Source: Gemmatimonadota bacterium (GTDB lineage: Bacteria > JAAXHH01). Taken from it: 28,250 nucleotides of DNA. A program made the translations under genes and the position numbers. The notes beneath the pieces were generated by a model. That model did no database searches. It was not told the DNA's origin and was given only the letters and a program-made list of their open reading frames with translations. The stretch covers positions 1-28,250 of the forward strand of contig JAPOOT010000206.1 in the NCBI GenBank assembly GCA_026713285.1, read 5' to 3'. This document shows, piece after piece, positions 1 to 9,178 of this stretch (positions are counted from its first letter, which is position 1; the number at the start of each line of letters is the position of its first letter).

Positions 1-309
1 CTTCAGGGCGATCCCCACATTCTCCCCCACGGTCATCGAATCGAACAGGGCGCCGCCCTGGAACAGGAAACCGAACCGTTTCCTGATTTCGTCCAGCTCG
101 TGCCTGTTCAAACGGGTTACGTCCCTTCCGTCCACCAGGAGAGTGCCGCCATCCGGATGCAACAATCCCGTTATGTGCTTGAGCAGCACGCTCTTGCCGC
201 ATCCGCTCCGGCCGATGATGACCATGGTCTCTCCCGATTCGATGGTCAGGTTTACGTCCTGAAGCACCGGTTTTCCGAAGGCTTTTCTTAAATGGACTAT
301 TTCGATCAT
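1..309 (-). CDS. mlaF: MlaF-type phospholipid ABC transporter ATP-binding protein (C-terminus outside window)
   Basis: Only the first 103 codons are present; the gene runs off the left edge. The translation starts MIEIVHLRKAFG and shows a Walker A loop GRSGCGKS (residues 33-40) and a Q-loop in FLFQGGALFDSMTV (Gln84). The GRSGCGKSVLLKHI and FQGGALFDSMTVGEN wording is typical of the MlaF/Ttg2A subfamily, the cytoplasmic ATPase of the MlaFEDB complex that moves phospholipids between inner and outer membrane. The partner genes (permease MlaE, substrate-binding MlaD) would be beyond the edge and cannot be checked. It lies 34 bp downstream of dnaB on the same strand and is probably the tail of the same operon. 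The start ATG at 309 is the only in-frame choice nearby, and no strong ribosome-binding site is visible. ABC-ATPase is certain; the MlaF subfamily is likely. Confidence 0.85.
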   Translation of the reverse strand, partial: MIEIVHLRKAFGKPVLQDVNLTIESGETMVIIGRSGCGKSVLLKHITGLLHPDGGTLLVDGRDVTRLNRHELDEIRKRFGFLFQGGALFDSMTVGENVGIALK

Positions 310-328
310 GAGCGGGTAAGCATATGTA

Positions 329-343
329 ATCCGGGGAAAACGG

Positions 344-354
<11 letters not shown>
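329..354 (-). other. Stem-loop spanning the dnaB stop codon
   Basis: Two 7-bp arms, ATCCGGG (329-335) and CCCGGAT (348-354), enclose a 12-nt loop that contains the dnaB stop codon. No T-run follows on the minus strand, so it is not a convincing intrinsic terminator. It may mark an mRNA processing or stabilising element between dnaB and mlaF, or be chance in GC-rich DNA. Confidence 0.3.
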
Positions 355-1705
<1,351 letters not shown>

Positions 1706-1717
1706 GGATTCGCGCTC

Positions 1718-2461
1718 CTAGGTCGCCTTCTCGTCGGATTGCACGAGGCGGTCATATTCCTTCCGCAGCATCTGTACATCTTCCCACGTCGGCCGTTTGT
1801 ACGCCGGATTGTGCAACAGGCCGGAGGGGTGGTACGTAACCAGCAGTTTCACGCCGTGACAGTCGTGAAACCTGCCTCGCAGGGTTCGGATCGAACTGTT
1901 CCGCTTGAGCAGCGCCTGGGCGGCGACTCGACCGAGGGCGCAGATCAGCCGGGGCTGAACGAGGCGTATCTGCTCCTTAAGGATGGCGTCGCAGGCGTCG
2001 ATCTCTTCGGGCCGAGGGTCCCGGTTGTTCGGCGGCCGGCATTTCAGGATGTTGGTGATGTAGACCTCGTCCCGGGTGAAATCGATGGCGTTCAATATGC
2101 GGGTCAGCAGTTTGCCCGCCGCTCCTACGAAGGGCTGCCCCTGCTCGTCTTCATGGGCTCCGGGCGCCTCGCCCACGAACATCACGTCGGCGTTTTCGTT
2201 GCCGGAACCGAATACGAAGTGTTTTCGCTGGTGACCGAGTGCGCAAGCCGTGCAGAGATGGTACCGCTCATACAGCGCTTCGAGGGAAGCGGCTCGATCC
2301 GATCGGGCGGCCCGATCGGGCTTCCGCCGCCGTTCCGGCAGCGGAAGGACCTTGTCCAGGCCCTCCGGCAGGAAGTGCGTTTCAAGCCCCTGTTCCTCTT
2401 CCTGCTTCACGGCCTCGACGGTCTCGCGTATAAGGTCGGCCAGCGACGCTTGTCGGTTCAT
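1718..2461 (-). CDS. Type-4 (4Fe-4S) uracil-DNA glycosylase
   Basis: This 247-residue protein should remove uracil from DNA, opening base-excision repair. It has the family-4 motif GEAPGAHEDEQGQPFVG (98-113) and the HPSG motif (211-214). Cys70, Cys73, Cys141 and Cys157 fit the four cysteines that hold the iron-sulfur cluster in this family. The 60-residue N-terminal stretch before the first Cys is long, charged and probably flexible. Its ATG overlaps the coaBC stop codon (ATGA, 2458-2461), so translation is probably coupled. Family 5 enzymes are related, but the GEAPGxxED motif fits family 4 better. Confidence 0.93.
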   Translation of the reverse strand: MNRQASLADLIRETVEAVKQEEEQGLETHFLPEGLDKVLPLPERRRKPDRAARSDRAASLEALYERYHLCTACALGHQRKHFVFGSGNENADVMFVGEAPGAHEDEQGQPFVGAAGKLLTRILNAIDFTRDEVYITNILKCRPPNNRDPRPEEIDACDAILKEQIRLVQPRLICALGRVAAQALLKRNSSIRTLRGRFHDCHGVKLLVTYHPSGLLHNPAYKRPTWEDVQMLRKEYDRLVQSDEKAT

Positions 2462-3675
2462 GCGGGAACGACTTCCCGGTTTCTCAGCAGGCGGGCGACT
2501 TCGTCCATTATGCGGTCCGCCACGCCGGACTTGGACTGCATGGGAAGGGATTCCTCGCGGCCGTCGCGGCGTATCAGGGTGACGATGTTCGTATCCGTCC
2601 CGAACCCCGCGCCCTCGGCGGTGATGTCGTTGAAGACCACCAGGTCCAGGTTCTTCTCCGCCAGTTTCCTCCGCGCGTAATCCAGGCCGTCATGGGTCTC
2701 CGCGGCAAAGCCGATCAGCACGGGCGGCCGGTCCGCGGCCACTTCCTTGAGGATATCGGCGGTCCTGGTCATTTCCAGCGTAAGCCCTTCGTCTGTCTTC
2801 TTCATCTTCCGCCGGGCCTGAACGCCGGGCCGGTAATCCGACACCGCCGCAGCCATGATGACCGCATGCCGACCTTCGCGGTTTCTCAGGACGGCTTCGC
2901 GCATCTCACCGGCGGACCGGACGTGTTCGACGTTCACCCCGTATGGGTCCTGGAGGCTTGTAGGCCCCGATACCAGCGTGACCGACGCGCCGCGCCGCGC
3001 CGCGGCCCTGGCAACGGCAAAGCCCATCTTCCCGCTGGATCGGTTTGTGACGCACCGGACGGGATCGATGTCCTCCGCCGTGGGGCCGGCGCTCACCAGC
3101 ACGTTGCATCCGGCCAGGTCCTGATCGGGATCGGCTAGAATGGCGAGCGCCTCCACGATACGATCCGGCGCCGCGAGCCTTCCCTCCCCCATTTCCCCGT
3201 TTGCCAGTGCCCCGAATTCCGGTTCGACGACGTGAACGCCCCGGCTTCTGAGCCGTTCCAGATTCGCCTGGACGGCCTCGTTTCTCCACATGCGGAAGTT
3301 CATGGCCGGCGCCAGGCAACAGGGCGCTTCGCAGGCCAGCATCACGGTGGAGAGCAGGTCGTCGCCCAGGCCGTTCGCCATCTTGCCGATGATATTGGCC
3401 GTGGCGGGCGCGATGGCCACCGTATCGGCCCAGACCGCGAGATCCACGTGTTCTTCACCGGACGACCCGGTATCGGGAAACTGCTCGACGGCCACGGGAC
3501 GCGCGGTGAGGGCGCTGAACGTTACGGCTCCGACAAAGGCGAGCGCTTCACGCGTCATGACCACCCGGACGTCCGCCTGCTCCTGAACGAGTCCGCGAAC
3601 GACTTCCGCCGCCTTGTAGGCCGATATGCTGCCCGTCACCCCGAGGACGATCCGGCGCCCTTTCAACCTGGACAT
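2458..3675 (-). CDS. coaBC: Bifunctional CoaBC (phosphopantothenoylcysteine synthetase / decarboxylase)
   Basis: The protein has 405 residues and two domains, catalysing two consecutive steps of coenzyme A synthesis. The N-terminal CoaC flavoprotein half (about 1-185) has the opening VTGSISAYKAAE, a catalytic-type His76 in EEHVDLAVWAD and the PAMNFRMW motif (123-130). The CoaB half (about 188-400) has SAGPTAEDIDPVRCVTNRSSGKMG and AAAVSDYRP. In the substrate-clamp motif, which reads ACGxxGxGR in the Escherichia coli enzyme, this protein has ANGEMGEGR, so Asn159 sits where the Cys is expected. Other bacteria are thought to vary at this site too, so activity is probably retained. It lies between rpoZ (14 bp away) and the glycosylase gene (ATGA overlap); gmk-rpoZ-coaBC is a common bacterial order. 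Confidence 0.95.
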   Translation of the reverse strand: MSRLKGRRIVLGVTGSISAYKAAEVVRGLVQEQADVRVVMTREALAFVGAVTFSALTARPVAVEQFPDTGSSGEEHVDLAVWADTVAIAPATANIIGKMANGLGDDLLSTVMLACEAPCCLAPAMNFRMWRNEAVQANLERLRSRGVHVVEPEFGALANGEMGEGRLAAPDRIVEALAILADPDQDLAGCNVLVSAGPTAEDIDPVRCVTNRSSGKMGFAVARAAARRGASVTLVSGPTSLQDPYGVNVEHVRSAGEMREAVLRNREGRHAVIMAAAVSDYRPGVQARRKMKKTDEGLTLEMTRTADILKEVAADRPPVLIGFAAETHDGLDYARRKLAEKNLDLVVFNDITAEGAGFGTDTNIVTLIRRDGREESLPMQSKSGVADRIMDEVARLLRNREVVPA

Positions 3676-3689
3676 CGGGAACTCCTGTT

Positions 3690-3932
3690 TTACTCCGCGG
3701 CCTCGTCGTCCCCGGCCGGCTGGTAATCAAAGCGCAACTCGTTGCCGAGCAACCGGTCCAGCGCCATGGTCGTCACTTTTTCGGCGCGGTCTTCCTGCGT
3801 CCCCAGCATCTTGTTGTGGAGGTTGATTCTCCGCGCCTCGAGGGCCGTGATCATGACGGCTTCGTAGATGTTTTCGGCGACTTCCCTCATGCGCTCCTGG
3901 GATATGTACTGCGTTGGCTTTCCGGTATTCAT
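3690..3932 (-). CDS. rpoZ: RNA polymerase omega subunit
   Basis: This small protein (80 residues from the chosen start) resembles omega, which helps assemble and stabilise RNA polymerase around the beta-prime subunit. The segment YEAVMITALEARRINLHNK corresponds to the conserved omega/Rpb6 helix, and the position directly after gmk is classical for rpoZ. The ATG at 3932 is preferred: it overlaps the gmk stop as ATGA and has GGGAG five bases upstream. A start at 3944 would add four residues (MGAA) but leaves no room for a ribosome-binding site. The C-terminus is short and acidic. The sequence is divergent, so the call rests partly on gene order. Confidence 0.85.
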   Translation of the reverse strand: MNTGKPTQYISQERMREVAENIYEAVMITALEARRINLHNKMLGTQEDRAEKVTTMALDRLLGNELRFDYQPAGDDEAAE

Positions 3933-4570
3933 TGCGGCTCCCATCGGCTGATGCGACGCCGTTCGGCGGTGATGATCCCTCGAATGGCGTCGACGGTTAA
4001 CTGCTGTTTTCCGTCGTCATTTTCAACCCCGTAGTCATATGCGGGCAGATACTTCATTTCGGTGCGCGCCTTGATCAGCCTCCTGTGGATCTGATCGTCG
4101 GTTTCCAGGCCCCGTTGTTTCAACCTTCTTGACAGGCAGTCCATGGAAGGCGGTATGAGAAAGACGAGTACGGCTTCCGGGAATATGGCCTTGACTGCCC
4201 GCCCGCCCTGTACGTCGATGACCAGCAGGGCCACGTCCCCGGATCGAATGACCCGCTCGACGGTGTCCCTGGGGGTGCCGTAAAGCACGCCGTCATAAAC
4301 TTCCGCCCATTCGAGAAAGGCGCCCTGCCTGATCTTCGCCTTGAATTCGTCCGCGCTGACAAAACGGTAATCCACCCCGTCTTGCTCGTTCGGCCGCTTG
4401 CTCCGGGTCGTCATGGAGACGGACCTGACGATGGTCGAATCTTCTGCGGTGAGCAATTCGCCGACGGTGGTTTTGCCCGTGCCCGACGGTGCGGAAAGGA
4501 CCAGGCAGAACCCCTTGGAATCCGATCGGCCGGGCGTACCGAAATCACTCAATGTTCTGCACCTGCTCAC
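3929..4570 (-). CDS. gmk: Guanylate kinase
   Basis: Guanylate kinase phosphorylates GMP (and dGMP) to the diphosphate with ATP. The translation has the P-loop SAPSGTGKTT (26-35), the GMP-binding stretch SVSMTTRSKRPNEQDGVDYRF and LLVIDVQGG. Total length is 213 residues with an unusually long N-terminus. The start is uncertain. The reading frame opens with GTG at 4570, inside the 3' end of yicC (26-bp overlap), while a TTG at 4552 has AGGTG eight bases upstream and would give a 207-residue protein closer to the family norm. Neither is ATG. The stop forms an ATGA overlap with rpoZ. Function is secure, the exact start is not. Confidence 0.94.
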   Translation of the reverse strand: MSRCRTLSDFGTPGRSDSKGFCLVLSAPSGTGKTTVGELLTAEDSTIVRSVSMTTRSKRPNEQDGVDYRFVSADEFKAKIRQGAFLEWAEVYDGVLYGTPRDTVERVIRSGDVALLVIDVQGGRAVKAIFPEAVLVFLIPPSMDCLSRRLKQRGLETDDQIHRRLIKARTEMKYLPAYDYGVENDDGKQQLTVDAIRGIITAERRRISRWEPQ

Positions 4571-5423
4571 GAACCTTCTCGAGCTCTTCCTTGGCCTCGA
4601 TGACGGAATGGCTGATCTCCGTATCGTTGCCCTTCGATCCGATGGTATTGATCTCCCGGTTCATTTCCTGGATGAGGAAGTTGAGCCGCCTGCCAGGACT
4701 CCGATCGGCCGCAAGCGCATCCAGAAAAGCGTCGCAATGCGCGCTCAGACGGACACATTCCTCGGTCACGTCGCTGCGTTCCGCGAACAGGGTAATCTCC
4801 ATGGCCACCCGTTGCGGATCGATCTGGCTGTCCTCGAGCAGGCCGGCGAGCCGACTGCTCAAGCGTTCCCGGAAATCGGACACCCGGTCCGGCGCCCGGC
4901 CCTCGATTGACCGCAGTATGGCCATTATGGCTTGGATCCTGTTGCGCAGGTCTGTTTCGAGCGTCTTCCCCTCGCTTCTCTTCATGTCTTTGAAAGCGGC
5001 GAGCGCCTTCGCCAGAGAGGCTTCGATCCCCGTCCACCGCTCGGCCGGGTCGACTTCCTCGATTTCCGGCGTAATCAGGCCCGGATACGCGGCGACCATT
5101 TCGAGGGAGACGTCGCCTGCAACGCCAAGTCGATCCTTGAGCTTCCTCAACGCGTCGCAGAACTTTCTTCCCGCCTCCACGTCGATCCGGATCCCCTGCG
5201 CACCCGTTTCGCCGTCGTCGCATCGAACAGATACGGAGACGTTACCCCGGATGACGTGCTCCTGCACGTATGCGCGCACCCGGCCCTCCAGCGAACCCAG
5301 AGACTTGGGCAACCTTACCGCGATGTCACAGAATCGACCGTTGACCGAACGCAGTTCGACGACGGTCCGGACGCCGGCAAGGTCAGATTCCCCGGCGCCG
5401 TATCCAGTCATGCTGCATATCAT
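4545..5423 (-). CDS. yicC: YicC-family endoribonuclease
   Basis: YicC proteins form a conserved family recently tied to RNA degradation, typically encoded just upstream of gmk, as here. The N-terminus MICSMTGYGAG and the C-terminus (GRRLNFLIQEMNREINTIGSK, then EELEKVREQVQNIE) match the family signature (YicC N-terminal and DUF1732 domains). The start at 5423 is chosen because family members begin MI.SMTGYG and an AGGGG lies just upstream. A frame extension to an ATG at 5444 adds seven unconserved residues. With that choice the protein has 292 residues. It is the first gene of the operon behind the promoter at 5469-5497, with a leader of about 40 nt. It overlaps gmk by about 26 bp if gmk uses its GTG. 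Confidence 0.93.
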   Translation of the reverse strand: MICSMTGYGAGESDLAGVRTVVELRSVNGRFCDIAVRLPKSLGSLEGRVRAYVQEHVIRGNVSVSVRCDDGETGAQGIRIDVEAGRKFCDALRKLKDRLGVAGDVSLEMVAAYPGLITPEIEEVDPAERWTGIEASLAKALAAFKDMKRSEGKTLETDLRNRIQAIMAILRSIEGRAPDRVSDFRERLSSRLAGLLEDSQIDPQRVAMEITLFAERSDVTEECVRLSAHCDAFLDALAADRSPGRRLNFLIQEMNREINTIGSKGNDTEISHSVIEAKEELEKVREQVQNIE

Positions 5424-5468
5424 TTTGGGCCCCTGAATCTCCATTTCTGTCTGTTTCCAAGAAACTTG

Positions 5469-5497
5469 AAATTACACGCTAAACGGCGATTTGTCAA
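5469..5497 (-). promoter_or_regulatory. Sigma70-type promoter of the yicC-gmk-rpoZ-coaBC-udg-dnaB operon
   Basis: On the minus strand TTGACA (5497-5492) is followed after exactly 17 bp by TAATTT (5474-5469). The region is AT-rich compared with its surroundings and lies directly ahead of yicC. A bulged palindrome, TTTCCAAG-AAA-CTTGAAA on the plus strand (5454-5471), covers the expected start of transcription and could be an operator or a leader hairpin. The rest of the 5424-5681 gap between yicC and rqcH shows no confident plus-strand promoter; the AT-rich patch near 5588-5602 is the only candidate. Confidence 0.75.
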
Positions 5498-5681
5498 TAA
5501 CATATTAACGGTTGCGCGGTGGTGTTCCTTACCTTTCCGGACACGATGAATCGAAGAATCATGACGCTTGAAGCGACCGGCCGCCTTATATTAAGAAATA
5601 GTCTGGAACATGATGATCCAGGCGTCGAAGAACGTCTTCGAATCCCTATCTGCCCGGCACGGGAAACAGGATAAACCAGTC

Positions 5682-7457
5682 ATGGATGCCTTGGCGTTGC
5701 AGGCCGTGAAAGACGAGTGCAGGTTCCTGGAGGGGACGCGTATTGCGGCCATCGACCAATACGCGCCCATGGAAATCGGCCTCGTCCTGAAGACGAACGC
5801 GGGCAGGCGGGTGCTTTCCCTTTCCGTGCAACCGGGTTTCGCCCGGGCACATCTGTCGGATTCAACGCAGAAGAGCGCGGCCGCTTCCGCCCTACTCGGC
5901 GCGCTGCGCGACCATCTCGTTCCAGGTACGCTGGAAAAGATCGTCGTGGCGCCGTTTGAACGGGTGGTGGACCTGCACATACAGGGACGATCATCGTCGG
6001 ACCCCCGCCGCTATCGCCTGATCGCAGAACTCATCGGGAACCGGGGCATCATGGTGTTCCTTTCCGAACCGGACCGGGTTATTCTGGAGACCCTCAGGCG
6101 CATCCGGGGCGCCGACAGGCCACTTGTACCCGGTGAGACCTACGCGTTTCCTCCGCCGATGGAGAAAATACCGCTTTCGGATGCGACGCGCGGACTACTG
6201 GACGATCTGGACAACCTGAAAGCTTCGGTAGAACTGGCGCGTCACTTGTCCGCCACGTTCGCGGGGCTATCCAGGGAAATGGCCATGGAAGTGCTGGCCC
6301 GGGCCGGCCTGTCGGATGCAGCGGATTTTAACGACGGGGACCCGGACGGCCGCGCTGACCGGGTCTGGCAGAGCCTGCATGAACTTGTCGACCGAGTCCG
6401 GGCCAGGGTCTGGACGCCCTGTATTGGCAGGTCGCATGACGGCCGGGTCCGGTTGCTTTCGGCGGTCCCGGTCCACTCCCTTCCGGAGGCGCAGGTCGAG
6501 CACTACGAATCCATCAGCGTCGCCGTAGAAACTTTCTACGCAGAGCGGAAAGCGGAAGAAGCCTCGAAGCAACGGTTGCTGACGGTACAACGCACCCTGC
6601 GGGATGAAATCCGGCGGCTGGAGCGTTTGACGGCGAACCTTGCCCGCGACCAGGATCACGTGGAGCGGGAAGAGGAATACCGCAGGTACGGCGACTTGAT
6701 CACGTCTCACATAGCCCGGTTGAAAGCGGGGTCGGCGGAAGCCCGGGTCGAAGACTACTTCAGCGATGAACGGGAGGAAATCGTCATACCGTTGAAGCCC
6801 GGGCTGTCGCCGGCGGAGAACGCCCGGTGGTATTTCCGCATGGCCCGGAAAGCCAGAGACGGACGGAAGGCGGTGGCGCATCGCCTGGGCCAGGCTCGAA
6901 GACGACTGGAAGTAGTCGAGGGCATCCGGGCGGCGCTGGAGTGCGGCGCGGACGCGAAAAAGCTGGAGGATGCCCACAGGGCCTGCATCAGACTGGATCT
7001 CGTCAAGGCGCCCCGTAAGGCCGGCGGAACGAAACGGTCACGCAAACAGGCCGGACGGGACATACACCCGAGAAGGTACATGACATCGAACGGACACCTG
7101 CTGCTCGTGGGCCGCAACAGCCGGGAAAACGAAGCGCTCACAAAATCGGCTGCGCCGGACGACATCTGGCTCCACGCACGGGACCTTGGCGGTTCCCACG
7201 TGATTCTGCGGAGGGTGGACAAGACCCAGATGCCGAGTAAAAGGACCCTGTTCGAAGCGGCCTGCCTGACGGCCTACTTCAGCAAGGGACGGGGGTCTGC
7301 CACCGTGCCGGTGGACTATACGGAACGACGTTACGTCAGGAAAATGAAAAACGGCGGGCCCGGGCAGGTCGTGTTTACCCGCGAAAAAACGCTTTTCGTC
7401 GAACCCAGGCTTGAACTCAGGCAGGCCGATCAGCCGGGGGAATCGGACCGTGGATGA
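5682..7457 (+). CDS. rqcH: RqcH/NFACT-family ribosome quality control protein (fibronectin-binding-like)
   Basis: The N-terminal NFACT-N/FbpA domain (MDALALQAVKDECRFLEGTRIAAIDQ onward) is followed by a charged helical middle likely to be coiled coil. The C-terminal NFACT-R/DUF814 domain has HPRRYMTSNGHLLLVGRNS, DIWLHARDLGGSHVIL and VDYTERRYVRKMKNG. RqcH binds stalled 50S subunits with peptidyl-tRNA and directs addition of alanine tails that mark the chain for degradation. The start at 5682 matches where family members begin; an in-frame ATG pair at 5610-5615 would add 24 unconserved residues. With the 5682 start the protein has 591 residues. The Asp-Arg pair needed for tRNA handling in Bacillus subtilis appears here as Glu93-Arg94 (FERVVDLHI). 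It is a single gene facing pheA, with only 10 bp between the stops and no terminator seen. Confidence 0.88.
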   Translation: MDALALQAVKDECRFLEGTRIAAIDQYAPMEIGLVLKTNAGRRVLSLSVQPGFARAHLSDSTQKSAAASALLGALRDHLVPGTLEKIVVAPFERVVDLHIQGRSSSDPRRYRLIAELIGNRGIMVFLSEPDRVILETLRRIRGADRPLVPGETYAFPPPMEKIPLSDATRGLLDDLDNLKASVELARHLSATFAGLSREMAMEVLARAGLSDAADFNDGDPDGRADRVWQSLHELVDRVRARVWTPCIGRSHDGRVRLLSAVPVHSLPEAQVEHYESISVAVETFYAERKAEEASKQRLLTVQRTLRDEIRRLERLTANLARDQDHVEREEEYRRYGDLITSHIARLKAGSAEARVEDYFSDEREEIVIPLKPGLSPAENARWYFRMARKARDGRKAVAHRLGQARRRLEVVEGIRAALECGADAKKLEDAHRACIRLDLVKAPRKAGGTKRSRKQAGRDIHPRRYMTSNGHLLLVGRNSRENEALTKSAAPDDIWLHARDLGGSHVILRRVDKTQMPSKRTLFEAACLTAYFSKGRGSATVPVDYTERRYVRKMKNGGPGQVVFTREKTLFVEPRLELRQADQPGESDRG

Positions 7458-7467
7458 TCCGTTCCCT

Positions 7468-8310
7468 TCAGACCCGGTCCACGATGCTGCCCTCGGCGTA
7501 GGATCCCAGCAGCTTGAAGTTGGTCGCGATCTCCTGGAGGTGGTTGAGCGCCCGTTTGCAGAGCAGACTGTCGGCGTGTCCCTCGAAATCCAGGTAGAAC
7601 AGGTACTCCCAGGGGGATCCGACCAGGGGCCGCGATTCGATCTTGTTGATGGAGATGTCCCGCAGCGCGAATACGCTCATGGCCTTGAACAACGTGCCGG
7701 GTTCGTGGGGCATCGAGAACACGATGGAGGTCTTAAGGCGTTCGCCCACAGGTGGTTCGGGCTCCCTGCCCAGGACCAGGAAACGCGTATAGTTCTGGAC
7801 GTTGTCTTCGATGCCGCGCTCCAGGATCTCGAGTCCGTACCGCTCCGCGGCGCGGGTGCTCGCGATCACGCCGATGTCCCGGTCTTCTCCCTCACCCAGC
7901 ATCTTGGCCGCGCCGCCGGTGTCGTAAACGGTTTCGGGCTTCAGCGACGGATGTTCCCGGAAAAACCGGACGCACTGTTCCAGCGCCTTGGTATGAGACT
8001 GGACCCGGCGGAGTTCCTCCGGGCGGACACCCGGTTTCGCCATCAGGTTGTGGACGATGCGGAGCACGATCTCGCCGACGATTTGCTGGTTGTGCTCCTG
8101 CATCAGGTCGTAATTGACGTGGATGCTGCCCGCAAGGGTGTTTTCGATTGGAAGCATCCCGTAGTCGCAGCGCCCCTCTTCCACGGCGCGGAACACGTCG
8201 TCGAACCACCCGTGGGGCACCGGTTCGGCCGCGTCCCCGAAATATGCCTGTACGGCCATTTCGCTGAAAGCGCCCAGTTCGCCCTGGAAGCCGGTCCTGT
8301 ACTTGTTCAA
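7468..8310 (-). CDS. pheA: Prephenate dehydratase
   Basis: This 280-residue monofunctional enzyme converts prephenate to phenylpyruvate, the committed step to phenylalanine. The catalytic domain begins FQGELGAFSEMAVQAYFG and carries LPIENTLAGSIHVNYDLM and the NYTRFLVLG segment with the TRF motif. A C-terminal ACT domain (about residues 195-275, with SINKIESRPLVGSPWEYLFYLD) contains the ESRP element that binds phenylalanine, so feedback inhibition is expected. The start codon is TTG, overlapping the tyrA stop codon, with a strong purine-rich ribosome-binding site (GGAGGAGAGGAG) just upstream; this decides the start. It is the last gene of the aromatic operon and converges on rqcH. Confidence 0.96.
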   Translation of the reverse strand: MNKYRTGFQGELGAFSEMAVQAYFGDAAEPVPHGWFDDVFRAVEEGRCDYGMLPIENTLAGSIHVNYDLMQEHNQQIVGEIVLRIVHNLMAKPGVRPEELRRVQSHTKALEQCVRFFREHPSLKPETVYDTGGAAKMLGEGEDRDIGVIASTRAAERYGLEILERGIEDNVQNYTRFLVLGREPEPPVGERLKTSIVFSMPHEPGTLFKAMSVFALRDISINKIESRPLVGSPWEYLFYLDFEGHADSLLCKRALNHLQEIATNFKLLGSYAEGSIVDRV

Positions 8311-9170
8311 TCGGTTCTCCTCTCCTCCAACAACGAGGCTCTGCTTTCCTTCGCCGTCGTCAGCGTCCTCACCAGTTCCGACTCGCGTCCCTCCTCGATC
8401 AGCGCCGCCAGGTCGTCCAGCAACCGCCTGGCGTCCTCGATGCCGCGGAGCAGTGGCCGGCCGTTCGTCAGACAGATGTCGGCCATCACGCGCACGTTGG
8501 ACGCGGCCAGACGGGTGGTGTCCCGAAATCCCGATGCCGCAAACGCTCCCAGGCGGTCTTCCTCGCGCGCCATGTTTTCCGCGGCGAGCGCCAGCGCTAC
8601 GGACAGCAGGTAGGGGAGGTGGCTGGTTATGGAAACGATCCGGTCGTGGCGTTCCGCGGTAATGACGACGGGACAGGCGCCGATCCCGCGAACGAGATCC
8701 GTGAGCAGATCGACGGCCCCTTCATCGACCTCGGGAGGCGGGACCAGGGCGAAAGTCGCGTCTTGCAGCAACCGGGCGTCGGCGTGTTCGATGCCGGCGT
8801 GCTCGGTTCCCGCCATGGGGTGTCCGCCGACATACCGTTTGATTCCTGTCTCGCTGGCGACGGCGGAAACGATGGCCGCCTTGGTGCTGCCCAGGTCCAG
8901 GAGGACGGTCTCCCTACCGAGAATCGACGCCAGGCCCGGCAGCATCTCGAGTATGGCCCGGACCGGCGTGGCGAGCACGACCAGGTCGGCCCCTTCCACC
9001 CCCTCGGCCAGGTCGAGGAATCCCACGTCGACCGCGCCGCGCTCGATGGCCCGGTCGAGCGTTGCCCGGTCCAGGTCGACGCCCGCGACACGATCCGCCG
9101 CCCCCGACTTGCGGAGCGCCATGCCGAAGGAACCGCCCAGCAATCCGACTCCGATGATGGTGACTCGCAT
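8307..9170 (-). CDS. tyrA: Prephenate dehydrogenase
   Basis: This 287-residue enzyme oxidatively decarboxylates prephenate to 4-hydroxyphenylpyruvate with NAD(P), the committed step to tyrosine. The Rossmann fold opens with MRVTIIGVGLLGGSFG. DLGSTKAAI and the active-site region GGHPMAGTEHAG follow, and then the helical dehydrogenase dimerisation domain. There is no fused chorismate mutase, consistent with the separate aroH nearby, and no C-terminal ACT domain. The frame is open upstream to 9494, but the MRVTII start at 9170 is where the family begins and lies 8 bp after the aroF stop. Confidence 0.96.
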   Translation of the reverse strand: MRVTIIGVGLLGGSFGMALRKSGAADRVAGVDLDRATLDRAIERGAVDVGFLDLAEGVEGADLVVLATPVRAILEMLPGLASILGRETVLLDLGSTKAAIVSAVASETGIKRYVGGHPMAGTEHAGIEHADARLLQDATFALVPPPEVDEGAVDLLTDLVRGIGACPVVITAERHDRIVSITSHLPYLLSVALALAAENMAREEDRLGAFAASGFRDTTRLAASNVRVMADICLTNGRPLLRGIEDARRLLDDLAALIEEGRESELVRTLTTAKESRASLLEERRTD

Positions 9171-9178
9171 AAACGAAC

